Positions 37,518-46,266 of a stretch of DNA of 64,000 bases are shown piece by piece. This DNA comes from Streptomyces sp. DHE7-1. Its GTDB lineage: Bacteria; Actinomycetota; Actinomycetes; Streptomycetales; Streptomycetaceae. Below the pieces are notes generated by a model. It saw nothing but the letters and a program-made list of their open reading frames with translations, was not told the origin of the DNA and did no database searches. How positions within the stretch are numbered: position 1 is the first letter of the stretch; each line of letters starts with the position of its first letter. The DNA is taken from positions 4,526,001 to 4,590,000 of the forward strand of contig JACJDG010000003.1 of assembly GCA_016432725.1 (NCBI GenBank), read 5' to 3'. The position numbers and the translations under genes are program-made.

Positions 37518-37937
37518 ATGCTGATCCCCCGTAGGGTCAAGCACCGCAAGCAGCACCACCCGAAGCGCAGCGGCGCTGCCAAGGGCGGCACGCAGGTTGC
37601 GTTCGGCGAGTACGGCATCCAGGCGCTCACCCCGGCGTATGTGACGAACCGCCAGATCGAGGCCGCTCGTATCGCCATGACGCGTCACATCAAGCGTGGT
37701 GGCAAGGTCTGGATCAACATCTACCCGGACCGTCCCCTCACCAAGAAGCCTGCCGAGACCCGCATGGGTTCCGGTAAGGGTTCTCCGGAGTGGTGGATCG
37801 CCAACGTCAAGCCCGGACGCGTGATGTTCGAGCTGTCGTACCCCAACGAGAAGATCGCCCGTGAGGCGCTGCTTCGTGCGGCCCACAAGCTGCCGATGAA
37901 GTGCCGGATCGTCAAGCGCGAGGCAGGTGAAGCGTGA
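37518..37937 (+). CDS. rplP: 50S ribosomal protein L16
   Basis: The 139-residue protein lies near the A site. MLIPRRVKHRKQHHPKRSGA and the ETRMGSGKGSPEWWIANVKP segment are family marks. It starts 5 nt after rpsC, and the stop overlaps rpmC. Confidence 0.98.
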   Translation: MLIPRRVKHRKQHHPKRSGAAKGGTQVAFGEYGIQALTPAYVTNRQIEAARIAMTRHIKRGGKVWINIYPDRPLTKKPAETRMGSGKGSPEWWIANVKPGRVMFELSYPNEKIAREALLRAAHKLPMKCRIVKREAGEA

Positions 37938-38161
37938 TGTCGGCCGGTACCAAGGCGTCCGAGCTGCGCGAGCTGGGCAACGAGGAGCTTCTTGGCAAGC
38001 TCCGCGAGGCCAAGGAAGAGCTGTTCAATCTCCGCTTCCAGGCGGCGACCGGTCAGCTCGAGAACCACGGTCGGCTCAAGGCCGTCCGTAAGGACATCGC
38101 GCGGATCTACACCCTGATGCGTGAGCGCGAGCTGGGCATCGAGACGGTGGAGAGCGCCTGA
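37937..38161 (+). CDS. rpmC: 50S ribosomal protein L29
   Basis: The 74-residue two-helix protein sits at the tunnel exit beside L23. KASELRELGNEELLGKLREA and LFNLRFQAATGQLENHGRLK are typical. ATG 37937 overlaps the rplP stop (TGATG); GTG 37934 is a less likely start. Confidence 0.96.
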   Translation: MSAGTKASELRELGNEELLGKLREAKEELFNLRFQAATGQLENHGRLKAVRKDIARIYTLMRERELGIETVESA

Positions 38162-38448
38162 TGAGTGAGAGCAACGTGACTGAGCAGACTGCAGAGGCCC
38201 GCGGCTTCCGCAAGACCCGTGAGGGTCTCGTCGTCAGCGACAAGATGGACAAGACCGTCGTCGTCGCTGTCGAGGACCGCGTCAAGCACGCGCTGTACGG
38301 CAAGGTCATCCGCCGTACCAACAAGCTCAAGGCGCACGACGAGCAGAACGCCGCGGGTGTCGGCGACCGCGTCCTCCTCATGGAGACCCGGCCGCTGTCC
38401 GCGACGAAGCGCTGGCGCGTCGTCGAGATCCTCGAGAAGGCCAAGTAG
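38161..38448 (+). CDS. rpsQ: 30S ribosomal protein S17
   Basis: The 95-residue OB-fold protein binds 16S rRNA helix 11. KTREGLVVSDKMDKTVVVAV and the VLLMETRPLSATKRWRVVEI end are standard. The N-terminal 15 residues are a polar extension. Last gene of the S10 operon proper; a hairpin follows. Confidence 0.97.
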   Translation: MSESNVTEQTAEARGFRKTREGLVVSDKMDKTVVVAVEDRVKHALYGKVIRRTNKLKAHDEQNAAGVGDRVLLMETRPLSATKRWRVVEILEKAK

Positions 38449-38520
38449 GTAGTTCCCGCAAGGGAATTGCACCATGTACGTTCCTGCGGGGCATTCCTCG
38501 CAGGACAGTTCCGCCAGGCT

Positions 38521-38550
38521 CCGGGAGCCGCTCCGCTGAGCGGCTCCCGG
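38521..38550 (+). terminator. Hairpin at the S10/spc operon junction
   Basis: Perfect 12-bp stem CCGGGAGCCGCT / AGCGGCTCCCGG with a 6-nt loop, 28 nt before rplN, without a T tract. It may be a partial terminator or a processing or regulatory site of the spc transcript. Confidence 0.55.
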
Positions 38551-38578
38551 GGAACCGGCAGACAAACAGGAGATAGAC

Positions 38579-38947
38579 GTGATCCAGCAGGAGTCGCGAC
38601 TGCGCGTCGCCGACAACACTGGTGCGAAGGAAATCCTTTGCATCCGTGTGCTCGGTGGCTCCGGTCGCCGCTACGCGGGCATCGGTGACGTCATCGTCGC
38701 CACCGTCAAGGACGCGATCCCCGGCGGCAACGTGAAGAAGGGTGACGTCGTCAAGGCGGTCATCGTTCGCACCGTCAAGGAGCGCCGTCGTCCGGACGGC
38801 TCGTACATCCGCTTCGACGAGAACGCCGCCGTCATTCTGAAGAACGACGGCGACCCTCGTGGCACCCGTATCTTCGGCCCGGTCGGCCGTGAGCTGCGCG
38901 AGAAGAAGTTCATGAAGATCATCTCGCTCGCGCCGGAGGTGCTGTAA
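38579..38947 (+). CDS. rplN: 50S ribosomal protein L14
   Basis: The 122-residue interface protein contacts 16S rRNA in bridge B5/B8. MIQQESRLRVADNTGAKEIL and GRELREKKFMKIISLAPEVL are hallmark ends. GTG start with an ACAGGAGAT site. First gene of the spc operon. Confidence 0.98.
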   Translation: MIQQESRLRVADNTGAKEILCIRVLGGSGRRYAGIGDVIVATVKDAIPGGNVKKGDVVKAVIVRTVKERRRPDGSYIRFDENAAVILKNDGDPRGTRIFGPVGRELREKKFMKIISLAPEVL

Positions 38948-38949
38948 GC

Positions 38950-39273
38950 ATGAAGATCAAGAAGGGCGACCTGGTCCAGGTCATCACCGGTAAGGACAAG
39001 GGCAAGCAGGGCAAGGTCATTGCCGCTTACCCGCGCGACGAGCGTGTCCTGGTCGAGGGTGTCAACCGGGTCAAGAAGCACACCAAGGCCGGTCCGACCG
39101 CTGGCGGTTCGCAGGCCGGCGGCATCGTCACCACCGAGGCGCCGATCCACGTCTCCAACGTCCAGCTGGTCGTTGAGAAGGACGGCCAGAAGGTCGCGAC
39201 GCGCGTGGGTTACCGCTTCGACGACGAGGGCAACAAGATCCGCGTTGCCAAGCGGACGGGTGAGGACATCTGA
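38950..39273 (+). CDS. rplX: 50S ribosomal protein L24
   Basis: The 107-residue KOW protein initiates large-subunit assembly. KKGDLVQVITGKDKGKQGKV (residues 4-23) is the KOW motif and GVNRVKKHTK follows. It starts 2 nt after rplN and overlaps rplE by one base. Confidence 0.98.
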   Translation: MKIKKGDLVQVITGKDKGKQGKVIAAYPRDERVLVEGVNRVKKHTKAGPTAGGSQAGGIVTTEAPIHVSNVQLVVEKDGQKVATRVGYRFDDEGNKIRVAKRTGEDI

Positions 39274-39830
39274 TGGCTACCACCACCACTCCGCGTCTGA
39301 AGCAGAAGTACCGCGAGGAGATCGCGGGCAAGCTGCGTGACGAGTTCAAGTACGAGAACGTCATGCAGGTTCCCGGCCTCGTCAAGATCGTGGTCAACAT
39401 GGGTGTCGGCGACGCCGCCCGTGACTCGAAGCTGATCGAGGGCGCGATCCGCGACCTGACCACCATCACCGGTCAGAAGCCGGCCGTCACCAAGGCCCGC
39501 AAGTCCATCGCGCAGTTCAAGCTGCGTGAGGGCCAGCCGATCGGTGCCCACGTCACGCTCCGTGGCGATCGCATGTGGGAGTTCCTGGACCGCACCCTGT
39601 CGCTCGCGCTGCCGCGCATCCGCGACTTCCGCGGCCTGTCCCCCAAGCAGTTCGACGGCCGTGGCAACTACACCTTCGGTCTCACGGAGCAGGTCATGTT
39701 CCACGAGATCGACCAGGACAAGATCGACCGCACCCGGGGTATGGACATCACCGTGGTGACCACGGCGACCAACGACGCTGAGGGCCGTGCGCTCCTTCGT
39801 CACCTCGGCTTCCCGTTCAAGGAGGCGTGA
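39273..39830 (+). CDS. rplE: 50S ribosomal protein L5
   Basis: The 185-residue protein binds 5S rRNA and P-site tRNA. VVNMGVGDAARDSKLIEGAI, GQKPAVTKARKSIAQFKLRE and the LSPKQFDGRGNYTFGLTEQ segment are typical. Intact. Confidence 0.98.
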   Translation: MATTTTPRLKQKYREEIAGKLRDEFKYENVMQVPGLVKIVVNMGVGDAARDSKLIEGAIRDLTTITGQKPAVTKARKSIAQFKLREGQPIGAHVTLRGDRMWEFLDRTLSLALPRIRDFRGLSPKQFDGRGNYTFGLTEQVMFHEIDQDKIDRTRGMDITVVTTATNDAEGRALLRHLGFPFKEA

Positions 39831-39835
39831 GCGAG

Positions 39836-40021
39836 ATGGCGAAGAAGGCTCTGATCGCTAAGGCTGCTCGCAAGCCCAAGTTCGGTGTGCGTGGCTACAC
39901 CCGCTGCCAGCGCTGTGGCCGCCCGCACTCCGTGTACCGCAAGTTCGGCCTGTGCCGCGTGTGCCTTCGTGAGATGGCTCACCGTGGCGAGCTGCCGGGC
40001 GTGACCAAGAGCTCCTGGTAA
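39836..40021 (+). CDS. rpsN: 30S ribosomal protein S14, zinc-binding (type Z)
   Basis: The 61-residue short form of S14 has two CxxC pairs (RCQRCGRPH and LCRVCLRE) forming a zinc ribbon. The end MAHRGELPGVTKSSW is standard. ATG 39836 was chosen, 5 nt after rplE; three extra upstream codons are unlikely to be used. Confidence 0.97.
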   Translation: MAKKALIAKAARKPKFGVRGYTRCQRCGRPHSVYRKFGLCRVCLREMAHRGELPGVTKSSW

Positions 40022-40233
40022 TCCCTGTAATAGGGGATTCCTGAAGCTCTCGGTAAGCATCTGGGTCGGCAGAAGCCCTTCCCCGCATGCCTTAGGCTTG
40101 TGGGGTTGGGCGTCTGCCGCGCCCGTACGACTTACTACGCCGTAGGTCCACCGCGCCGCACCCGTCCCGTCTCGGATCGGGGAGAGGGATGGCGCACCAG
40201 GAAACCCCGGCGAGAGAGGCCGAAGGCCAATTC

Positions 40234-40632
40234 ATGACCATGACTGATCCGATCGCAGACATGCTTACGCGTCTGCGGAACGCGAACTCGGCATACCACG
40301 ACTCCGTGACGATGCCGGCATCGAAGATCAAGTCTCACATCGCGGAGATCCTCCAGCAGGAGGGCTTCATCACGGGCTGGAAGGTCGAGGACGCCGAGGT
40401 CGGCAAGAACCTCGTTCTCGAGCTGAAGTTCGGCCCGAACCGTGAGCGCTCCATCGCGGGCATCAAGCGGATCTCCAAGCCCGGTCTCCGGGTTTACGCG
40501 AAGTCCACCAACCTGCCGAAGGTGCTCGGCGGCCTGGGCGTGGCGATCATCTCCACGTCGCACGGTCTCCTCACCGACAAGCAGGCCGGCAAGAAGGGCG
40601 TGGGTGGGGAAGTCCTCGCCTACGTCTGGTAG
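40234..40632 (+). CDS. rpsH: 30S ribosomal protein S8
   Basis: The 132-residue 16S rRNA-binding protein also represses the spc operon in E. coli. MTMTDPIADMLTRLRNANSA starts it and STSHGLLTDKQAGKKGVGGE ends it. ATG 40234 gives the family length; an in-frame ATG at 40189 would add 15 unconserved residues. A 212-bp gap without a gene separates it from rpsN. Confidence 0.96.
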   Translation: MTMTDPIADMLTRLRNANSAYHDSVTMPASKIKSHIAEILQQEGFITGWKVEDAEVGKNLVLELKFGPNRERSIAGIKRISKPGLRVYAKSTNLPKVLGGLGVAIISTSHGLLTDKQAGKKGVGGEVLAYVW

Positions 40633-40656
40633 CGGAAGGGAACGGAGGAAACAGCT

Positions 40657-41196
40657 ATGTCGCGTATTGGCAAGCTCCCCATCACGGTTCCCGCCGGCGT
40701 GGACGTCACCATCGACGGCCGTACGGTCTCGGTCAAGGGCCCCAAGGGCACGCTGACCCACACCGTCGTCGCGCCGATCGACATCGTCAAGGGTGAGGAC
40801 GGCGTGCTCAACGTCAGCCGTCCGAACGACGAGCGTCAGAACAAGGCCCTGCACGGCCTGTCCCGCACGCTGGTGGCGAACATGATCACCGGCGTGACCC
40901 AGGGTTACGTGAAGAAGCTCGAGATCAGCGGTGTCGGTTACCGCGTTATGGCCAAGGGCTCGAACCTCGAGTTCGCGCTCGGCTACAGCCACCCGATCGT
41001 CGTCGAGGCGCCCGAGGGCATCACCTTCAAGGTGGAGAGCCCGACCCGCTTCCAGGTCGAGGGCATCGACAAGCAGAAGGTCGGCGAGGTTGCGGCCAAC
41101 ATCCGCAAGCTGCGCAAGCCCGACCCGTACAAGGCCAAGGGCGTCAAGTACGAGGGCGAAGTCATCCGCCGCAAGGTCGGAAAGGCGGGTAAGTAA
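40657..41196 (+). CDS. rplF: 50S ribosomal protein L6
   Basis: The 179-residue protein near the sarcin-ricin loop has two duplicated domains. MSRIGKLPITVPAGVDVTID and the C-terminal RKPDPYKAKGVKYEGEVIRR are hallmarks. Intact. Confidence 0.98.
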   Translation: MSRIGKLPITVPAGVDVTIDGRTVSVKGPKGTLTHTVVAPIDIVKGEDGVLNVSRPNDERQNKALHGLSRTLVANMITGVTQGYVKKLEISGVGYRVMAKGSNLEFALGYSHPIVVEAPEGITFKVESPTRFQVEGIDKQKVGEVAANIRKLRKPDPYKAKGVKYEGEVIRRKVGKAGK

Positions 41197-41199
41197 GCC

Positions 41200-41583
41200 A
41201 TGGCATACGGACAGAAGATCCTCAAGGGCGACGCCTACAAGCGCGCCGCGATCAAGCGCCGCCACATCCGGATTCGCAAGAACCTCTCCGGTACGGCGGA
41301 GCGTCCGCGTCTGGTCGTGACCCGCTCCAACCGCCACATCGTGGCGCAGGTGATCGACGACCTCAAGGGCCACACCCTGGCGTCCGCGTCCACCCTGGAC
41401 GCGTCCGTCCGTGGCGGCGAGGGCGACAAGTCCTCGCAGGCCAAGCAGGTCGGCGCCCTGGTCGCCGAGCGTGCCAAGGCCGCCGGTGTCGAGGCTGTCG
41501 TGTTCGACCGTGGTGGCAACCAGTACGCCGGGCGCATCGCCGCCCTGGCGGACGCCGCCCGCGAAGCCGGGCTCAAGTTCTGA
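41200..41583 (+). CDS. rplR: 50S ribosomal protein L18
   Basis: The 127-residue 5S rRNA-binding protein. RRHIRIRKNLSGTAERPRLV and FDRGGNQYAGRIAALADAAR are typical. It starts 3 nt after rplF. Confidence 0.98.
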   Translation: MAYGQKILKGDAYKRAAIKRRHIRIRKNLSGTAERPRLVVTRSNRHIVAQVIDDLKGHTLASASTLDASVRGGEGDKSSQAKQVGALVAERAKAAGVEAVVFDRGGNQYAGRIAALADAAREAGLKF

Positions 41584-41622
41584 GCCTGCCGTAGCTAGCG
41601 GAAACGAAGAGAGGTAATTCCA

Positions 41623-42228
41623 ATGGCTGGACCCCAGCGCCGCGGTGGCGGTGCCGGTGGCGGCGAGCGGCGGGACCGGAAGGGCCGTGACGGCGGCGCT
41701 GCTGCCGCCGAGAAGACCGCGTACGTTGAGCGCGTCGTCGCGATCAACCGCGTCGCCAAGGTTGTGAAGGGTGGTCGTCGCTTCAGCTTCACCGCGCTGG
41801 TCGTGGTGGGCGATGGTGACGGCACCGTCGGTGTCGGTTACGGCAAGGCCAAGGAGGTGCCGGCCGCCATCGCCAAGGGTGTTGAGGAGGCCAAGAAGCA
41901 CTTCTTCAAGGTCCCCCGTATCCAGGGCACCATCCCGCACCCGATCCAGGGTGAGAAGGCTGCCGGCGTCGTGCTGCTCAAGCCCGCGTCCCCCGGTACC
42001 GGTGTTATCGCCGGTGGCCCGGTGCGTGCCGTGCTCGAGTGCGCCGGTATCCACGACATCCTGTCGAAGTCGCTCGGCTCCGACAACGCGATCAACATCG
42101 TGCACGCCACCGTGGCGGCCCTCAAGGGCCTGCAGCGTCCCGAGGAGGTCGCGGCCCGCCGTGGTCTGCCGCTCGAGGACGTCGCTCCCGCGGCCCTGCT
42201 GCGTGCGCGTGCCGGGGCGGGTGCGTAA
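41623..42228 (+). CDS. rpsE: 30S ribosomal protein S5
   Basis: The 201-residue fidelity protein at the mRNA entry. The double-stranded RNA-binding domain (VVKGGRRFSFTALVVVGDGD) is at about 46-66 and VLLKPASPGTGVIAGGPVRA near 117-136. The N-terminal Gly/Arg-rich 30 residues are an extension. Spectinomycin-loop residues VVKGGRRFS look wild type. Confidence 0.98.
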   Translation: MAGPQRRGGGAGGGERRDRKGRDGGAAAAEKTAYVERVVAINRVAKVVKGGRRFSFTALVVVGDGDGTVGVGYGKAKEVPAAIAKGVEEAKKHFFKVPRIQGTIPHPIQGEKAAGVVLLKPASPGTGVIAGGPVRAVLECAGIHDILSKSLGSDNAINIVHATVAALKGLQRPEEVAARRGLPLEDVAPAALLRARAGAGA

Positions 42229-42230
42229 TC

Positions 42231-42413
42231 GTGGCGCAGCTCAAGATCACGCAGGTCAAGTCCTACATCGGCAGCAAGCAGAACCACCGTGACACCCTGC
42301 GCTCCCTTGGTCTCAAGGGCATCAACACGCAGGTCGTCAAGGAGGACCGCCCCGAGTTCCGCGGCATGGTGCACACCGTCCGCCACCTCGTGACGGTCGA
42401 GGAGGTCGACTGA
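42231..42413 (+). CDS. rpmD: 50S ribosomal protein L30
   Basis: The 60-residue protein begins at GTG, 2 nt after rpsE. LKITQVKSYIGSKQNHRDTL and LGLKGINTQVVKEDRPEFRG are clear. Confidence 0.98.
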   Translation: MAQLKITQVKSYIGSKQNHRDTLRSLGLKGINTQVVKEDRPEFRGMVHTVRHLVTVEEVD

Positions 42414-42415
42414 TC

Positions 42416-42871
42416 ATGGCGGAGCAGAACCCGCTCAAGATCCACAACCTCCGTCCCGCCCCGGGCGCCAAGACCGCCAAGACCCGTGTGGGTCGTGGTG
42501 AGGCGTCGAAGGGTAAGACGGCCGGTCGTGGTACCAAGGGCACCAAGGCCCGTTACCAGGTTCCGGAGCGCTTCGAGGGTGGCCAGATGCCGCTCCACAT
42601 GCGTCTCCCGAAGCTGAAGGGCTTCAAGAACCCGTTCAAGACCGAGTACCAGGTCGTGAACCTCGACAAGCTGGCCGCGCTCTACCCCGAGGGTGGCGAG
42701 GTCACCGTCGAGGGTCTGGTGGCCAAGGGTGCCGTTCGCAAGAACAGCCTCGTCAAGGTCCTCGGCCAGGGCGAGGTCTCCGTGGCGCTGCAGGTGACGG
42801 TCGACGCCGTCTCCGGCTCCGCCAAGGAGAAGATCACCGCCGCCGGCGGTACGGTCACCGAGCTGGTCTGA
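42416..42871 (+). CDS. rplO: 50S ribosomal protein L15
   Basis: The 151-residue late-assembly protein. LKIHNLRPAPGAKTAKTRVG, the GKTAGRGTKGTKAR basic loop and GGQMPLHMRLPKLKGFKN are typical. Last ribosomal gene before secY; a large hairpin follows 25 nt later. Confidence 0.98.
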   Translation: MAEQNPLKIHNLRPAPGAKTAKTRVGRGEASKGKTAGRGTKGTKARYQVPERFEGGQMPLHMRLPKLKGFKNPFKTEYQVVNLDKLAALYPEGGEVTVEGLVAKGAVRKNSLVKVLGQGEVSVALQVTVDAVSGSAKEKITAAGGTVTELV

Positions 42872-42896
42872 GCCCCTCAGGCTCCTCGATGACGTG

Positions 42897-42947
42897 AACG
42901 ACCCGACCGGGGATACTCCACAAAAGGGGTATCCCCGGTTGGTCGTT
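42897..42947 (+). terminator. Large hairpin between rplO and secY
   Basis: Core stem ACCGGGGATAC (42906-42916)/GTATCCCCGGT (42929-42939) with a 12-nt loop, extended outward by AACGACC/GGTCGTT. A short CCAAG tail follows and no T tract. Likely a factor-independent terminator or attenuator before secY. Confidence 0.65.
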
Positions 42948-42998
42948 CCAAGGGCAGTGGTCTCGCCGGTAAGGTGGCCTGCACTGTCCACTTTCACT

Positions 42999-43020
42999 GG
43001 GTGCCTCCCATGGGGCACCC
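42999..43020 (+). promoter_or_regulatory. Hairpin in the secY leader
   Basis: 7-bp stem GGGTGCC/GGCACCC with an 8-nt loop, 84 nt before the secY start. The upstream TAAGGT at 42970-42975 could be a -10, but no good -35 is visible. Confidence 0.4.
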
Positions 43021-43104
43021 TGAGCGGCAGTTGACCGTTATTCATTCGTCGAACCTCAAGACCATCACCCTTGACGCAGTTGCGCGGGGGTCGCAGGAGG
43101 CACC

Positions 43105-44418
43105 GTGCTCACCGCGTTCGCCCGGGCGTTCAGGACGCCCGACCTGCGCAAGAAGCTGCTCTTCACGCTGGCAATCATCGTGGTCTACCGGGTCGGTACC
43201 CACATCCCGATCCCCGGCGTCAACTACAAGGCCGTCCAGACGTGTGTGAAAGAGGCGTCCGGCAACCAGGGCCTCTTCGGTCTCGTCAACATGTTCAGCG
43301 GTGGCGCGCTGCTCCAGATCACGATCTTCGCGCTCGGCATCATGCCGTACATCACGGCCAGCATCATTCTGCAGCTGCTGACCGTGGTCATCCCGCGTCT
43401 GGAGGCCCTGAAGAAGGAAGGCCAGGCGGGTACCGCGAAGATCACGCAGTACACCCGCTACCTGACCGTGGCGCTCGCCATCCTGCAGGGCACCGGTCTC
43501 GTCGCCACCGCGCGCAGCGGCGCTCTCTTCGGCAGCTGCTCCGTGGCCAGCCAGATCGTTCCCGACCAGGCCATCTTCACCACCATCACGATGGTCATCT
43601 GCATGACGGCCGGTACGGCCGTCGTCATGTGGCTCGGTGAGCTGATCACCGACCGCGGCATCGGCAACGGCATGTCGATCCTGATGTTCATCTCGATCGC
43701 CGCGACCTTCCCGTCCGCGCTGTGGGCCATCAAGAAGCAGGGCACCCTGGCCGGCGGCTGGATCGAGTTCAGCACCGTCATCCTCGTGGGCCTGGTCATG
43801 GTCGCGCTCGTGGTCTTCGTCGAGCAGGCCCAGCGCCGTATCCCGGTGCAGTACGCGAAGCGCATGATCGGGCGCCGTTCCTACGGCGGCACGTCCACGT
43901 ACATCCCGCTCAAGGTGAACCAGGCGGGTGTGATTCCCGTCATCTTCGCCTCGTCACTGCTCTACATTCCGGCGCTGATCGCTCAGTTCGCCGGGGGCAA
44001 GTCGGGCTGGAAGACCTGGATCGAGCAGAACCTGACCAAGGGCGACCACCCGATTTACATCGCTTCGTACTTCTTGCTCATCGTATTCTTCGCGTTCTTC
44101 TACGTGGCGATCTCCTTCAACCCCGAGGAAGTCGCCGACAACATGAAGAAGTATGGTGGCTTCATCCCGGGCATCCGGGCTGGCCGACCGACCGCTGAGT
44201 ACCTCAGCTACGTGCTCAACCGGATCACCTGGCCGGGTTCGCTGTATCTGGGTCTGATCGCTCTCGTACCGACAATGGCGTTGGTGGGCTTCGGGGCAAG
44301 CCAGAACTTCCCGTTCGGCGGGACCAGCATCCTCATCATCGTGGGTGTCGGCCTCGAGACGGTGAAGCAGATCGAGAGCCAGCTTCAGCAGCGCAATTAC
44401 GAAGGGTTCCTCCGCTGA
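43105..44418 (+). CDS. secY: Preprotein translocase subunit SecY
   Basis: The 437-residue channel of the Sec translocon has about ten transmembrane helices. The start is FARAFRTPDLRKKLLFTLAI. The family signatures IPIPGVNYKA, LGIMPYITASIILQLL and LGELITDRGIGNGMS are present. The cytoplasmic loop that contacts the ribosome and SecA contains RRSYGGTSTYIPLKVN. GTG start with a GCAGGAGG site. The stop overlaps adk (TGATG), so secY, adk and map form one unit. Confidence 0.98.
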   Translation: MLTAFARAFRTPDLRKKLLFTLAIIVVYRVGTHIPIPGVNYKAVQTCVKEASGNQGLFGLVNMFSGGALLQITIFALGIMPYITASIILQLLTVVIPRLEALKKEGQAGTAKITQYTRYLTVALAILQGTGLVATARSGALFGSCSVASQIVPDQAIFTTITMVICMTAGTAVVMWLGELITDRGIGNGMSILMFISIAATFPSALWAIKKQGTLAGGWIEFSTVILVGLVMVALVVFVEQAQRRIPVQYAKRMIGRRSYGGTSTYIPLKVNQAGVIPVIFASSLLYIPALIAQFAGGKSGWKTWIEQNLTKGDHPIYIASYFLLIVFFAFFYVAISFNPEEVADNMKKYGGFIPGIRAGRPTAEYLSYVLNRITWPGSLYLGLIALVPTMALVGFGASQNFPFGGTSILIIVGVGLETVKQIESQLQQRNYEGFLR

Positions 44419-45083
44419 TGCGTATCGTCCTCGTCGGGCCGCCGGGTGCCGGTAAGGGAACGCAAGCCGTCCGACTCGCCGAGAAGCTGGGCATCCCGCA
44501 CATCTCGACGGGCGACCTGTTCCGCGCCAACATCAGCCAGCAGACCGAGCTGGGCAAGCTCGCGAAGTCCTACATGGACGCGGGGAACCTCGTACCCGAC
44601 GAGGTCACCATCGCGATGGCCAAGGACCGCATGGAGCAGCCCGACGCGGAGAACGGCTTCCTGCTGGACGGCTTCCCGCGGAACGTCTCGCAGGCCGAGG
44701 CGCTGGACGCGCTGCTGGAGTCCGAGAACATCAAGCTGGACGCCGTCCTGGACCTCGAGGTCCCGGAGGAGGAGGTCGTCAAGCGGATCGCCGGCCGGCG
44801 CATCTGCCGCAACGACTCGTCCCACGTCTTCCACGTGACGTACAGCCCGGCCAAGCAGGAGGGCGTCTGCGACGTCTGCGGCGGTGAGCTGTACCAGCGC
44901 GACGACGACTCCGAGGAGACCGTCCGCACGCGCCTGGAGGTCTACCACACGCAGACCGAGCCGATCATCGACTACTACAAGTCGCAGGGCCTGGTCCGCA
45001 CGATCTCCTCGCTGGGCCCGGTGGACGAGATCACCGAGCGGGCGCTCGAGGCGCTGAAGCGCGAGAAGGCCGAGAACAAGTAG
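44418..45083 (+). CDS. adk: Adenylate kinase
   Basis: The 221-residue enzyme catalyses ATP + AMP = 2 ADP. P-loop GPPGAGKGTQ is at residues 7-16, and HISTGDLFRA, LLDGFPRNVSQAEALD and the long LID are present. The LID holds Cys/His residues (ICRNDSSHVFH, CDVCGGEL), as in zinc-LID enzymes. Translationally coupled to secY. Confidence 0.97.
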   Translation: MRIVLVGPPGAGKGTQAVRLAEKLGIPHISTGDLFRANISQQTELGKLAKSYMDAGNLVPDEVTIAMAKDRMEQPDAENGFLLDGFPRNVSQAEALDALLESENIKLDAVLDLEVPEEEVVKRIAGRRICRNDSSHVFHVTYSPAKQEGVCDVCGGELYQRDDDSEETVRTRLEVYHTQTEPIIDYYKSQGLVRTISSLGPVDEITERALEALKREKAENK

Positions 45084-45182
45084 ATCGCGGTCCTCTCCGG
45101 CCGCGGCGCCCTCACGGGCGTCGCGGCCGTAGTGTTGTGTACGTAACCCAGCCGACGTGAGTGACGGAGAGCGCAGGCCCCC

Positions 45183-46019
45183 ATGGTGCAGATCAAGAGC
45201 CCCGAGCAGATCGCCAAGATGCGTGCGGCGGGGCTGGTCGTCGCCGCCATCCACGCGGCCACCCGGGAGGCCGCGGTGCCCGGTGCCAGCACCCGGGATC
45301 TGGACGAGGTCGCCCGCAAGGTGCTGGCCGAGCACGGCGCGAAGTCGAACTTCCTCGGCTACGGCGGCTTCCCCGCGACGATCTGCACCTCGGTGAACGA
45401 CGTGGTCGTCCACGGCATCCCCTCCGACGACGTCGTCCTCAAGGACGGCGACATCATCTCCATCGACTGCGGCGCGATCATCGACGGCTGGCACGGTGAC
45501 GCCGCCTACACGGCCTTCGTGGGTTCCGGTCACGCCCCGGAGTTGATCGAGCTCTCCCGGGTGACGGAGGAGTCGATGTGGGCCGGCATCGCGGCCATGA
45601 AGCAGGGCAACCGGCTCGTGGACGTCTCCCGGGCCATCGAGACGTACATCCGCCGCCAGCCGAAGCCGGGCGGCGGCAAGTACGGGATCATCGAGGACTA
45701 CGGCGGCCACGGCATCGGCACCGAGATGCACATGGACCCGCACCTGCTGAACTACGTCGACCGCCGGCGCGGCAAGGGCCCCAAGCTGGTCCCGGGCTTC
45801 TGCCTCGCGATCGAGCCCATGGTCTCCCTCGGCACCCCCCGTACGGAGGTCCTCTCCGACGACTGGACCGTGATCACCACGGACGGCACCTGGTCCTCCC
45901 ACTGGGAGCACTCGGTCGCGCTGACCGAGCAGGGTCCGCTGGTCCTGACGGCCCCCGACGGCGGCAAGGCGAAGCTGGCCGAGTTCGGCATCACGGCCGC
46001 GCCCGACCCGCTGGCCTGA
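45183..46019 (+). CDS. map: Methionine aminopeptidase, type I
   Basis: The 278-residue metallopeptidase removes N-terminal Met from nascent proteins. Metal ligands lie in IDCGAIIDGWHGDAAYTAF (two Asp), GGHGIGTEMHMDP (His), AIEPMVSLG (Glu) and HWEHSVALTEQG (Glu). No N-terminal zinc-finger extension. The gap of 99 bp after adk could hold its own promoter, but none is convincing. Confidence 0.97.
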   Translation: MVQIKSPEQIAKMRAAGLVVAAIHAATREAAVPGASTRDLDEVARKVLAEHGAKSNFLGYGGFPATICTSVNDVVVHGIPSDDVVLKDGDIISIDCGAIIDGWHGDAAYTAFVGSGHAPELIELSRVTEESMWAGIAAMKQGNRLVDVSRAIETYIRRQPKPGGGKYGIIEDYGGHGIGTEMHMDPHLLNYVDRRRGKGPKLVPGFCLAIEPMVSLGTPRTEVLSDDWTVITTDGTWSSHWEHSVALTEQGPLVLTAPDGGKAKLAEFGITAAPDPLA

Positions 46020-46133
46020 CCGCGGCCCCGGGGCACGACCGCCGGCCGTCCGATCCGCCGGCCCGGGTCACGGCCGCCGGTTCCTCCGCGCCCCCGGGCG
46101 TAGGGATCACCGGCACGGGGCAGACTTTCTCGA

Positions 46134-46163
46134 TTCGTGTTTCCGGGTGCGCTGACGTAGACT
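46134..46163 (+). promoter_or_regulatory. Candidate infA promoter
   Basis: TTCGTG (46134-46139) and TAGACT (46158-46163) are 18 bp apart, about 104 bp before infA, in the 247-bp map-infA gap. The -10 is good, the -35 weak. Confidence 0.45.
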
Positions 46164-46266
46164 GACTCGTCGGCTCTCGTGCACCCGCATGTCCGCATGC
46201 GCTCGCCAGTCGCCCCGCGGGGTGAAGGAGAGAGTCGATCAAGGTAGTCGATTCGAAGGGCGAAGC

